In this document: piece by piece, positions 32,597 to 40,519 of the stretch
How the letters are laid out: every line of letters starts with the position of its first letter
Numbering within the stretch: position 1 is the first letter of the stretch
Translations under genes and position numbers: made by a program
Assembly (NCBI GenBank): GCA_947304155.1
Contig: CAMZAD010000001.1
Span: forward strand, 124,001-188,000
DNA: 64,000 nt
DNA from: an uncultured Candidatus Saccharibacteria bacterium
GTDB taxonomy: Bacteria > Patescibacteriota > Saccharimonadia > Saccharimonadales > Saccharimonadaceae
Direction of reading: 5' to 3'
The notes under the pieces: generated by a model
Databases searched by the model: none
What the model was told of the DNA's origin: nothing
The model's input: only the letters and a program-made list of their open reading frames with translations

Positions 32597-33226
32597 ATGA
32601 AAGCTAAAATTTTTGCTATTTTTGCAACAATTTTTCTCGCTAGCAGCGCTGTAAACACAGCTTATCAAAACTGGGAGTGGGGCCATAAATGTGACGGCAT
32701 TGAAATTACTACCCATTGTACTGGCGATGATGGTGAAAGATATAATAAATATATCTTTCATGAAGCACTAGCGGAAGATAGGACTATTGTTGTTCATCAT
32801 GATGCGGTGGCTGAGAAAAGTCATATCGTGCATCATCCAGCAACGCCAGCAAAAACTCATACCGTGTATCATCCAGATGAAATTGGAGTTCGTGTAATCC
32901 GTCGATGCATTCGCACTACAATTAGCTATAAAAATGGTACTTGTGCAAGATCACAATGTCGTGATGGTGAATATTCTGGCTCATCTGGTCGCGGAACTTG
33001 TAGTTATCATGGCGGTGTTTTGCGTAGCGGAGGACCATGGTATGAATACATTACCGAAACATACGTTAAGAAAAAGGCTTGGATCGAAACAGTAGTTGAC
33101 GTTCCAGCAAAAAAGGCTTGGGATGAAAAAGTAATAGACATCCAAGCAAAGGCTGCATGGGATGAGACGGTTATTCTAGAAAAAGCTCACGCGGCTTACT
33201 ATGAAAAAGAGTTGCTAAAACCTTAA
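32597..33226 (+). CDS. Exported protein with His/Trp/Glu repeats and a DUF3761-like motif
   Basis: 209 residues. Short signal peptide (KIFAIFATIFLASSAVNTA), then repeats of about 13 residues of the type VVHHDAVAEKSHIVHHPA / THTVYHPDE, a cysteine-rich centre CRDGEYSGSSGRGTCSYHGG resembling DUF3761, and a second set of repeats AWIETVVDVPAKKAWDEK / VIDIQAKAAWDETV. The repeats alternate aromatic or His with acidic and Ala residues. Similar repeats occur in actinobacterial and phage surface proteins, as far as I recall. It could bind metal through the HH pairs. Monocistronic with a strong promoter; function unknown. Confidence 0.6.
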   Translation: MKAKIFAIFATIFLASSAVNTAYQNWEWGHKCDGIEITTHCTGDDGERYNKYIFHEALAEDRTIVVHHDAVAEKSHIVHHPATPAKTHTVYHPDEIGVRVIRRCIRTTISYKNGTCARSQCRDGEYSGSSGRGTCSYHGGVLRSGGPWYEYITETYVKKKAWIETVVDVPAKKAWDEKVIDIQAKAAWDETVILEKAHAAYYEKELLKP

Positions 33227-33227
33227 C

Positions 33228-33255
33228 AAAAGGCGCCAAGATATGGCGCTTTTTG
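33228..33255 (+). terminator. Terminator of the repeat-rich secreted protein gene
   Basis: AGGCGCCA / TGGCGCT stem with one G-U pair and T5. Confidence 0.8.
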
Positions 33256-33270
33256 TTGAAAAGCTCAATT

Positions 33271-33309
33271 AAAAAAGCTCCGATTTTGACTAATGTCTAA
33301 TCGGAGCTT
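33271..33309 (-). terminator. Terminator of the 33348 orphan gene
   Basis: AAGCTCCGATT / AATCGGAGCTT perfect 11-base stem; a T6 run follows on the minus strand. Confidence 0.8.
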
Positions 33310-33800
33310 GGGTCACCTAGAGTGTTCAATAGTAAAATCGGCGAATATTAAATATTATCCAGCCATTCTGCTAGATTGGCATCATCTACAGAGAATAGAT
33401 ATCTGTAACCACCAAAATTGTGCGGCAGTCCGGCTTTATAATAAGTGCTTACAGTAGTAAAAACGGCAATAGTCGGCGGCATAGCTGCCTCAATCTTTTG
33501 TCTAACCTCACTCGTGAGGCGGCCGCAGTGCTCCTTACACTGCTCAATAATGTTGACATGTTTCTCCCGACCATTCATAAGAAAATATAGCAAATACGAA
33601 CTTCCCTTCCACTCAAGGCGAGTGGTCTCGTGCACATTAAAACCTTCATTTTCATCGCAAGCGCGATTGAACTGGCGAACCTTCTGGTTGTACTGGGCTT
33701 GGCGACAACGCTGCTCAGCAAGGCTATATTTTATACTCATATTGCAACCCTCCTTTAATAATTTTGTGAGAAATGAGTATAACTTTTGATTAGGTGACCC
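33310..33800. repeat. Inverted 10-base repeat flanking the 33348 orphan gene
   Basis: GGGTCACCTA at 33310-33319 and its exact reverse complement at 33791-33800 bracket the orphan gene and its Shine-Dalgarno. No target-site duplication is evident. It might be chance or the ends of a very small mobile unit. Confidence 0.35.
33348..33740 (-). CDS. Orphan protein of unknown function
   Basis: 130 residues, basic helical N-terminus (SLAEQRCRQAQYNQKVRQFNRAC), then a region with two further cysteines (EQCKEHCGRL) and an aromatic C-terminal part. No signal peptide or known motif. AAAGGAGGG is a strong Shine-Dalgarno. The gene is flanked at about 33310 and 33791 by the inverted ten-base sequence GGGTCACCTA, see findings. 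TTGACT and TAATAT/TATAAT elements lie at about 33840-33871. Confidence 0.6.
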   Translation of the reverse strand: MSIKYSLAEQRCRQAQYNQKVRQFNRACDENEGFNVHETTRLEWKGSSYLLYFLMNGREKHVNIIEQCKEHCGRLTSEVRQKIEAAMPPTIAVFTTVSTYYKAGLPHNFGGYRYLFSVDDANLAEWLDNI

Positions 33801-33881
33801 GAAAAATAAAGGTGCGTGAGCGAATTTGGCTCACGCTATTATATTACAATATCTTAAGATAGAAAGTCAACAATAAGCGTT

Positions 33882-34439
33882 TTAGAAGGTATGCACCACC
33901 CAACCGATAATTAGCAGAATTACAGGGACGAGCGAGATGATCGAAGTGATTGTGATGTGAGATGAATATTTTTTGATGTCGGCGTTTGGCGCCTTCTTGG
34001 AACGATTTGCGTTAAAGAGGTTAATAAGCGCAAAAACAACTACATAGGCATAGATTAGGCTTAAAAACCAGCCGGCGCTAAAATATCCGGTGATAAAGAT
34101 AATGGCATAAGCGACGGCATAAATTGCATTGATAATGCCAAAGAAGTTGTTAATCTTTAGTATGCTAAGTGAAGCTGGGCGTTTACTAAACGGAACCTTA
34201 GTGGCGGTAGCGCCAGTGCTGAAGAAGCCGTTGATATTGGTATCTGGACGGATCGGTGAGTTTGATAAATCTGGCGTTTCTTCGGTTTCTTTTTCTTCGG
34301 CTTTAGTCTGGGCCTTGCGAGCCTTTAAGACTGACTCCTGGATTAAGGGATCAACATAATAATCCTGATTCTTTTTAGCTTCAGGTTTTGCTTCATTTTC
34401 AGGCGTTTTGACCTGAGTTTTCCCTTCCCATGTATCCAT
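33882..34439 (-). CDS. Membrane protein with charged cytoplasmic N-terminus
   Basis: 185 residues: the first about 85 are polar, Lys/Glu/Thr-rich and probably disordered; then about four hydrophobic segments (FGIINAIYAVAYAIIFITGYF, FLSLIYAYVVVFALINLF, TSIISLVPVILLIIGWVV). No family recognised. An extended -10 (TGATACAAT) ends six bases before the ATG, so the message should be leaderless. Confidence 0.7.
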   Translation of the reverse strand: MDTWEGKTQVKTPENEAKPEAKKNQDYYVDPLIQESVLKARKAQTKAEEKETEETPDLSNSPIRPDTNINGFFSTGATATKVPFSKRPASLSILKINNFFGIINAIYAVAYAIIFITGYFSAGWFLSLIYAYVVVFALINLFNANRSKKAPNADIKKYSSHITITSIISLVPVILLIIGWVVHTF

Positions 34440-34464
34440 AAGCTTATTGTATCATAAGTCTGAT

Positions 34465-35652
34465 TTAATTGCTATTTTTGAGCTCGTTGAACTTTTCTTG
34501 CATGGTTTTGTTGCCACGAGTGAGGCGTTTAATAGTCAAATCCTCGGCCTTGTTATTAGCGAGCCTGAGGTTATCTTCAGATGAAAGTAGGGCCTCTTTA
34601 GTTTTTTGGAGGTGTTGAATAGTTTTATCAATTTCTTCAATAGCGGCTTGAAATTTTTTAGATGCAAGCTGATAATTGCGAGCAAAACCAGTCTTGAATG
34701 CCTCAATATTGGCTTCAAAATTCGTGATGTCGATATTCTGGTTGCGGACGATTTCGAGCTCTTTTTTATACTTCATTGAATTCAATGCGGCGTTTCTAAG
34801 AAGAGTAATGATTGGGATAAAGAATTGTGGGCGAATGACATACATTTTTGGGAAGCGGTGCGAGACGTCGACGATGCCAGTGTTATAGAATTCAGAATCA
34901 GCCTCGAGTAGCGAGACTAAAACGGCATATTCGCAGTTTTTCTCTTTGCGGTCTTTGTCGAGCTCCTTGAAAAAGTCCTCGTTTTTATGCTTCGAAGCGG
35001 TGGTGTCCATTTCGTTCTTCATCTCAAACATGATGGAGATTATTTCGGTGCCGTTTTCGTCAGTTTCTCTAAAGATGAAGTCGCCCTTAGAGCCGGTTCT
35101 GGCGTCGTTATCTTTTTCGAAATAAGCGGTTGGGAAGGCGGTGGCGCGGATTTTATTAAACTCATCTTCACAGTGGCGCTCAAGGCTTTCACCAATCATC
35201 TTGGTGCTAAGTTTGGATTTCAAATCCTTTAAACGTTCAATTTCTTCATCCTTAAGCTGGATGGCGCCTTGATACTTATCTCTTATAGATTGCTCGCGAA
35301 TCTTCGCCTCGGCAGTTTGGCTACTCAAGTCGCTTTTGAGCTGATCGCGCTCCTTTTCGAGTGGTGCGATGGCTTCAGAAATAGCCAATTTTTGTTTAAT
35401 ATCTGATTTTTCAAGTTCAGACTTCAACTTTGCGATTTCGGCATCTTTTTCGGCAAGGCTTTCTTTAGCTTGGCCTTTGACTTTTTCCTCGGTTAGTTGA
35501 AGTTCGGTTTTGTGTTGATGATTGATTTCGGCAAGTTTGGATTCAACTTCTTTTTCAAATTCTTGGCCGCGGACCTGAGATAGAATCTGGGCATAACTAG
35601 TCTCGTCTACTTTAAAGGTTTTGCCACAATTTGGACAGATAATTTCGCTCAT
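34465..35652 (-). CDS. DUF2130 family protein
   Basis: 395 residues. N-terminal zinc knuckle [19 protein letters not shown], a long coiled coil (about 35-150) and then the DUF2130 core with [59 protein letters not shown], which looks like a PD-(D/E)xK-nuclease-type fold (D-x-E-x-K pattern: FEMKNE). The biochemical role is not established. The ATG is directly after the rarA stop without any gap, so it is coupled to that gene and possibly linked to DNA repair. Confidence 0.85.
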   Translation of the reverse strand: MSEIICPNCGKTFKVDETSYAQILSQVRGQEFEKEVESKLAEINHQHKTELQLTEEKVKGQAKESLAEKDAEIAKLKSELEKSDIKQKLAISEAIAPLEKERDQLKSDLSSQTAEAKIREQSIRDKYQGAIQLKDEEIERLKDLKSKLSTKMIGESLERHCEDEFNKIRATAFPTAYFEKDNDARTGSKGDFIFRETDENGTEIISIMFEMKNEMDTTASKHKNEDFFKELDKDRKEKNCEYAVLVSLLEADSEFYNTGIVDVSHRFPKMYVIRPQFFIPIITLLRNAALNSMKYKKELEIVRNQNIDITNFEANIEAFKTGFARNYQLASKKFQAAIEEIDKTIQHLQKTKEALLSSEDNLRLANNKAEDLTIKRLTRGNKTMQEKFNELKNSN

Positions 35653-36858
35653 TTAATTCCTTTCTTTTGGTGGTATGTAAAATTTATGATTTTTCAGCTC
35701 TTTCGGTAAGTAGGATGTTGGCTGATGGTATCCGGCTTCCCATTTATAACCTTTGCCAAAACCTAAATCTTTCATAAGTTTGGTTGGGGCGTTTCGGATT
35801 TCAATTGGTACAGGGAGGTTCATTGAGTTATGAGCGGCCTCTTTTGCACGGAGGAAGGCGTCATAGCTACTACGGTCTTTCTTGGACTTCGCAAGGGCGC
35901 AGACTACGTGTGCTAGGACGATTTGGCATTCAGGCATACCAACGCGTTCTACGGCCTGAAATGCGGCCACAGCGAGATTTAAACCTCCATTTCCGGCTAG
36001 GCCAATGTCTTCGGAAGCAAAAATTACCATGCGACGGGCGATGAATTTTGGATCTTCGCCGGCTTCAAGCATGCGCGCGAGGTAGTAAAGTGAGGCATCA
36101 ACGTCGGAGCCGCGCATTGATTTGATGAAAGCGGAAATATTGTCGTAATGTTTGTCGCCTTGCTTGTCGTAGCCTGGAACTTTGCGGCCGGCAGCTTCTT
36201 TGACGATGTCTTCGTCGACTTTATCAGCTAAACTGAGTGCTAATTCAAGGTCTCCAAGGGCGCTTCGGGCGTCGCCACCAGAGAGCTCGGCGAGATAATC
36301 GATTGCTTTTTTAGTGACGCGTTTGGTGGCTTTTTCGGCTTTTATGGCGCGTTTTAAGACTTCAATAATGGCATCTTTTGATAAATGATTAACGATTACG
36401 ACGCGGGAGCGCGAGAGAAGTGGCGAAATTACTTCAAAACTTGGGTTTTCGGTGGTTGCGCCAATCAAGATGATTAATCCAGATTCAACATGTGGAAGGA
36501 AGGCATCTTGCTGCGCCTTGTTAAAGCGGTGAATTTCATCCACGAAAAGTACAGTGCGGATTTTTAGATTCCAGTTTTGCTTTGCGCGTTCAACAACTTG
36601 CTCAATATCTTTTTTCCCAGAGGTAACAGCGGATAGTTCAATAAAGTCGGCATTATATTCTTTGGCGAGGATGCGCGCGAGAGTAGTCTTACCGGTGCCA
36701 GGAGGGCCCCAGAAAATTAAGTTAACGGGTTCGCCTTTTTTGACGATTTCGGTTAGGATTTTACCTTCGCCGATAATCTCATCTTGACCAACAACGTCCG
36801 CCAAAGTTTGCGGGCGCATGCGCTCAGCGAGTGGTCTGCGATTTCCCATTTCTTCCAT
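35653..36858 (-). CDS. rarA: Replication-associated recombination protein A (RarA/MgsA)
   Basis: AAA+ ATPase acting at stalled forks. Walker [17 protein letters not shown], Walker [25 protein letters not shown], sensor 1 [14 protein letters not shown], and the C-terminal tetramerisation domain ending [18 protein letters not shown]. 401 residues is slightly short of 440. An extended -10 (TGATATAAT) ends six bases before the ATG, so it is leaderless. Confidence 0.94.
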   Translation of the reverse strand: MEEMGNRRPLAERMRPQTLADVVGQDEIIGEGKILTEIVKKGEPVNLIFWGPPGTGKTTLARILAKEYNADFIELSAVTSGKKDIEQVVERAKQNWNLKIRTVLFVDEIHRFNKAQQDAFLPHVESGLIILIGATTENPSFEVISPLLSRSRVVIVNHLSKDAIIEVLKRAIKAEKATKRVTKKAIDYLAELSGGDARSALGDLELALSLADKVDEDIVKEAAGRKVPGYDKQGDKHYDNISAFIKSMRGSDVDASLYYLARMLEAGEDPKFIARRMVIFASEDIGLAGNGGLNLAVAAFQAVERVGMPECQIVLAHVVCALAKSKKDRSSYDAFLRAKEAAHNSMNLPVPIEIRNAPTKLMKDLGFGKGYKWEAGYHQPTSYLPKELKNHKFYIPPKERN

Positions 36859-36895
36859 GTTTTTATTATATCACAGGTATAGGGGTGGCGTTTTC

Positions 36896-36924
36896 TTGAC
36901 ATAAAACATAAGTAGTGATATAAT
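36896..36924 (+). promoter_or_regulatory. Consensus promoter of the 37028 small gene
   Basis: TTGACA, 17 bases, TATAAT with TGA before the -10. Confidence 0.8.
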
Positions 36925-36930
36925 AAGAGA

Positions 36931-37027
36931 TAGAGAGGGGGTATTTTTGTTTTTTACCCTCAAATACCTGCGACCGATTCTTATGGGGTGGTCGTAAAAC
37001 AAAAGCAAAGTTCTTTATAGAAAAGGG
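36931..37027 (+). promoter_or_regulatory. Structured 5' leader of the 37028 small gene
   Basis: About 97 bases that can form two hairpins, GAGGGGGTA / TACCCTC and CGACC / GGTCG, before the AAAAGGGGTG Shine-Dalgarno. It resembles no riboswitch I know. Regulation by RNA structure is possible. Confidence 0.4.
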
Positions 37028-37267
37028 GTGATAAAAATGGGCGACGAAAGAAATACGCCATGCACTTTTGCGGCAGCATCCAAGGAAGTAGAGAGGTTCT
37101 ACGACTCTGCCCAGAAAAATGGCGGTAACTTAGAATTCATGGATGAAGGACAAGGTACTGTAAAGGTTATTCTGGTTAAAAACGGGGCTCCGTGTGCAGC
37201 AAGGGGAGGAATTAGAAAATCCTTCCTCGGAACTATTTTAGATGGGTTAGGTCTTAACCACCAGTAA
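37028..37267 (+). CDS. Small orphan protein
   Basis: 79 residues with no signal peptide. The C-terminal part VKVILVKNGAPCAARGGIRKSFLGTIL is basic and Gly-rich; two cysteines. No family recognised. It has a consensus promoter, a structured leader, a Shine-Dalgarno (GGGGTGAT) and a terminator, so it is likely expressed. Like other orphans here it is monocistronic. Confidence 0.6.
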   Translation: MIKMGDERNTPCTFAAASKEVERFYDSAQKNGGNLEFMDEGQGTVKVILVKNGAPCAARGGIRKSFLGTILDGLGLNHQ

Positions 37268-37337
37268 GACCTTTTCCATATCGTTCTACTGTCTCCCGTC
37301 TTCGCCATAAGGCGTGAGATAGTTTTTCTCCTTTGTC

Positions 37338-37369
37338 AGAAGGGGCCGCTTCTATAGGGCCCCTTTTTC
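37338..37369 (+). terminator. Terminator of the 37028 small gene
   Basis: AGGGGCC...GGGCCCCT stem followed by TTTTT; a second weaker hairpin (CGCC-ATAA-GGCG) lies about 30 bases before. Confidence 0.8.
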
Positions 37370-37426
37370 ATGTCTGTGGTATAATAGAGGGTATTATAAG
37401 TAGAAATTTAGTCTAGAAAGGAAAAA

Positions 37427-37957
37427 ATGGCAGATTTCAATAAAATTTTGACCCCTGGTGATTATGTGAATGGCGAAATCAATGTCGTAATTGAGATTCC
37501 TACCGGTTCAAATCACAAGATTGAATGGGATCGTAAAAATGCATGCTTCATGCTTGACCGTGTTGAGCCAATGGCATTCGCAAAACCTTGTAACTATGGT
37601 TTCATCCCACAAACCCTCGATGAGGATGGTGATGAGCTCGATGTCTTGATGATTACCGATCAACCACTTACAACTGGTATTTACACTAAAGCTCGCGTGC
37701 TTGGCGTAATGAAATTTGTTGATTCTGATGAAGTTGATGATAAAATTATTGCTGTTCCTGCAGATGACCGCAACAATGGCGATGCTTATCAAACGCTTGA
37801 AGATCTTCCAAAGCAATTGATTAAGCAAATTGAATTCCACTTCAACCACTACAAAGATTTGAAGAAACCTGGCTCAACTGTAGTTAAGGCCTTCGAAGGT
37901 GTTGACGTTGCAAAAGAAGTCATTGCTGATGCAATCAAGCGCTGGAACGACCAATAA
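37427..37957 (+). CDS. ppa: Inorganic pyrophosphatase (family I)
   Basis: Hydrolyses pyrophosphate. FIPQTLDEDGDELDVLMI holds the metal-binding D-x-D-x-x-D; NVVIEIPTGSNHKIEWD and the KARVLGVM strand complete the fold. 176 residues matches bacterial family I. TATAAT and AAAGGAAAAA lie upstream. Confidence 0.96.
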   Translation: MADFNKILTPGDYVNGEINVVIEIPTGSNHKIEWDRKNACFMLDRVEPMAFAKPCNYGFIPQTLDEDGDELDVLMITDQPLTTGIYTKARVLGVMKFVDSDEVDDKIIAVPADDRNNGDAYQTLEDLPKQLIKQIEFHFNHYKDLKKPGSTVVKAFEGVDVAKEVIADAIKRWNDQ

Positions 37958-37970
37958 TTTGTTTTAAATA

Positions 37971-38000
37971 TAAATAAGCCTGGATTCAGGCTTATTTTTT
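37971..38000. terminator. Terminator of ppa (also usable by the convergent gene)
   Basis: AATAAGCCTG / CAGGCTTATT perfect stem with a 4-base loop and flanking A/T runs. Confidence 0.88.
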
Positions 38001-38010
38001 ATGTTTTATT

Positions 38011-38982
38011 CTAGTAGTTATCGTGTTTTTTGACGGCGTTTTCGATGTTTTTACCGAGTTCACCAATCTGTTTTGGAGTAGTATTACTGGTAGTTAAGAC
38101 TGCAATTGCAAGATGGCGTTCTGGGACTTTGTTCCCCTCTTTGTCGGTAGTTTCTGGGAAGTATAGAAGAGCGACATCGTCGAAGTAAATCCAGTGACCG
38201 TTACCGTCGCCAAGCCAGCCTACCTTGTTATAGACTTTTGCAGTTGAGAAGCCTGAAGGGAGACCCTTGCGCCAGTCGCTATTATAGCGAGTGTCTTTGG
38301 TGTTGGCTTTTTGGTTGAGCATTGAATCAAAGAGTTGGGCGCGGAGTTTCTCGTCGATGGTATCATCAGTATGGATGAGCTCAAGGAGCTTTACGAGGTC
38401 TGAAGCGGAAGCCATGAGGTTGCCAATGCTGGTATTTTTAAAGCCAAGGTTCTCGTAGGTCTTTTGAAGATTGTTATGTCCGATTTTACTCCAGACATAT
38501 TCGCCACATGGTGAATATGAATAACGAATCATGTGGTCGAGGCAGAGTGAAATTGTGTATTTGTTGCCTTTGAAATCGTTTGCGATAGCAACTTTTTCAT
38601 CTGCTTTCATCTTGCCGGCAGTGATTTGCTTATAGCCTTCATAAGCGACGAAGAGTTTGTAGATACTTTCGATGCGATATTTGGTATCCTTCTTATATTC
38701 GGCGACGGGTGCTTCGTTATCAAGATCGTAAATATAAACACCGGTTTTTGGATGAGCTTTAGTCCAGCTATCAACGACAGATTGAAGATTAATTTCAGTT
38801 GGAGTTGGGTCTGGTTCCGGTTCTGGCTCTGGTTCAGGTTCGGCGGTTGGGGTTGGTTCTGGCTCTGGGTCTTTGTGAGCGATAAACTTAAAATAATAGA
38901 TGGTTCCGCCAATTGCTGCGGCAAAAATTACTAAAAAGAGGAGGAAGATTAGGATTTTTGATTTACCTTTTTTCTTGGACAT
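38011..38982 (-). CDS. Membrane-anchored class A beta-lactamase-like serine hydrolase
   Basis: 323 residues: Lys-rich head, one transmembrane anchor (ILIFLLFLVIFAAAIGGTIYYF), a Pro/Glu repeat linker (about 45-62) and a beta-lactamase-2/PBP-like domain. The SxxK motif reads SIYK (RIESIYKLFVAYEG), the SDN-like loop is SYS, and the KTG triad appears as KVG (VYNKVGWLGD). Loss of the KTG threonine and of a clear Glu-166 loop suggests it may be a peptidoglycan-acting hydrolase, not a drug-resistance enzyme. The ATG overlaps the capA-like stop by one base (TAATG). Confidence 0.78.
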   Translation of the reverse strand: MSKKKGKSKILIFLLFLVIFAAAIGGTIYYFKFIAHKDPEPEPTPTAEPEPEPEPEPDPTPTEINLQSVVDSWTKAHPKTGVYIYDLDNEAPVAEYKKDTKYRIESIYKLFVAYEGYKQITAGKMKADEKVAIANDFKGNKYTISLCLDHMIRYSYSPCGEYVWSKIGHNNLQKTYENLGFKNTSIGNLMASASDLVKLLELIHTDDTIDEKLRAQLFDSMLNQKANTKDTRYNSDWRKGLPSGFSTAKVYNKVGWLGDGNGHWIYFDDVALLYFPETTDKEGNKVPERHLAIAVLTTSNTTPKQIGELGKNIENAVKKHDNY

Positions 38983-40496
38983 TATTTTCCTTTCGGGCTA
39001 GCGCTAACGAGGCGGTTAATAAAGCTTTCAGAGGTTTTTTCATTGGTGAGGTAGACTTGGTGGGCTTTTTCATACCATGTTGGGCTGATGCGGGTGTTTA
39101 AGATTTTGCCATTATAGAAGTAGTGAGTTAAGATGTAGCCTCTTTGGGTGCCTGGCCAGTAGGTCTGGTCAAAGAAGAGGTTACCAAGGCCGTAGTAGAT
39201 TGGTTTGCCTTTGTAGATTTCAAAAGTTTGTGGATGGTGAGCCTGGGTGCCAATCACCATATCTGCGCCGAAATCAATCATGCGGCGGAAGAGTGCCTGT
39301 TGGCCATTGATTGGCTTATCACAAGCTGGCATTTCAACATAACCATCTGGATAGCTCCAACATTCTGCATATTGGATATCAACAATTACGATGTCGCCAC
39401 GTGCTTTGGCGTCGGCAATTTGCTTTTTGGCGGTTGCTTCGTCGTAGCCGTTAGCTCCTGGTTTGTCACCGTTTGCGAGTTCGCCATTACCCTTGGTACT
39501 GGTTGATTTGTTGTAGCCAAGAAGAGTAATATTGTTTCCCTTTTCAGAGAGTTCGAGTGGCTTTTTTGCTTCAGTTTCGTTAAGGCCGCCACCAAAAGTT
39601 TTCATGCCGAGTGAATGATATTTGTTGATAGTATTCGTATTAGCTTTGTAACCGTAGTTGTTGTTGTGGTTACCGGTTAGTTCAACGATGTTGGTGCCGA
39701 TGGCGGTGATTGAATCGAGTGAGCGCCAATCCGCGCAGAGACTCATAGTATTGGAGCCGCCTTTACAACCGTCGTAGAAGCTAACTTCGTTTGAGATGTG
39801 AACAAGGTCGTTCTTGTTTAAAAAGTCTTTAATTTTGTCGGCAAAGTAGCTACCGCGACCTTTAGCTGCTCCATTTAAGGTGTTAGTCATAGCGCGAGTT
39901 AGAGCGGTCACGCCGGTTTGAGCGAAGGAAAGGAAATCCTCTTTTTTGGTTGGGATTTTGACGTCAGAAAAGCTTTCATCAAGCACCTTTTTCATATCTG
40001 GAATGGTGCCACTTTCGGCTGCGGTGATTTTGATGATGCGGAATTTAGCAGTTTTGGTTGGATCATCAAAATAATACTTATTATCAATTGAAACAACGCG
40101 CTTTTCCTGGGTAAGTTTATCGAGTTCAGTCCAAGTAGCCTTAGTTTCTGCTTCGGCAGCGGTGAGATTTATTTCTTGGCTATAAAAATCGACCGTTGGA
40201 ACATAAACCGTAGTGATGATTGAATCGTCGCTAGCTTTATACTCATCAATGACTTCAACGGAGAAAGTGACGTCGCCATGGAGTTTGTATTTCTCGCCAA
40301 GCACGGAAGTGTATTTTTCGTTGAGTAAATTACGCTCGTCCTCTGTGAGTGAGCTGCCGTATGTCAGCGTACCAGGCTTAAAGAATGGGTCGGTATCGAG
40401 CCAAAGTTTTAATAATATCCCACCGGAAACAAGAATTGCAATCACTAAAAAGATGCAAAGATAAACAAGCTTGTGCGATTTTTTCCTTCTAACCAT
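38982..40496 (-). CDS. CapA family (poly-gamma-glutamate synthesis type) metallophosphoesterase
   Basis: 504 residues, N-terminal membrane anchor (LVYLCIFLVIAILVSGGILL), then about 200 residues of unknown extracellular sequence, then the CapA core: VELTGNHNNNYGYKANTN, TFGGGLNETEAKKP, MIDFGADMVIGTQAHHPQTFEIYKGKPIYYGLGN. CapA proteins have a calcineurin-like fold and take part in capsule or envelope polymer assembly. SD AGAGG precedes the ATG. Operon with the beta-lactamase-like gene, so both may act on the cell wall. Confidence 0.85.
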   Translation of the reverse strand: MVRRKKSHKLVYLCIFLVIAILVSGGILLKLWLDTDPFFKPGTLTYGSSLTEDERNLLNEKYTSVLGEKYKLHGDVTFSVEVIDEYKASDDSIITTVYVPTVDFYSQEINLTAAEAETKATWTELDKLTQEKRVVSIDNKYYFDDPTKTAKFRIIKITAAESGTIPDMKKVLDESFSDVKIPTKKEDFLSFAQTGVTALTRAMTNTLNGAAKGRGSYFADKIKDFLNKNDLVHISNEVSFYDGCKGGSNTMSLCADWRSLDSITAIGTNIVELTGNHNNNYGYKANTNTINKYHSLGMKTFGGGLNETEAKKPLELSEKGNNITLLGYNKSTSTKGNGELANGDKPGANGYDEATAKKQIADAKARGDIVIVDIQYAECWSYPDGYVEMPACDKPINGQQALFRRMIDFGADMVIGTQAHHPQTFEIYKGKPIYYGLGNLFFDQTYWPGTQRGYILTHYFYNGKILNTRISPTWYEKAHQVYLTNEKTSESFINRLVSASPKGK

Positions 40497-40519
40497 AAAA
40501 CCTCTTTTTTTAGATTATA

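Noticed and set aside
37280-37335. CGCC-ATAA-GGCG hairpin as a separate small RNA
   Set aside because: No promoter in front and it lies in the 3' region of the 37028 gene; kept only as part of its 3' end.
38800-38880. Short tandem repeats near 38.8 kb that might suggest a CRISPR array
   Set aside because: They encode the Pro/Glu linker of the beta-lactamase-like protein; there are no regular repeat-spacer units. No CRISPR array or cas gene was found in the window.
38011-38982. Antibiotic-resistance beta-lactamase
   Set aside because: KTG is KVG and no clear catalytic Glu loop is seen; a wall-acting hydrolase is at least as likely.
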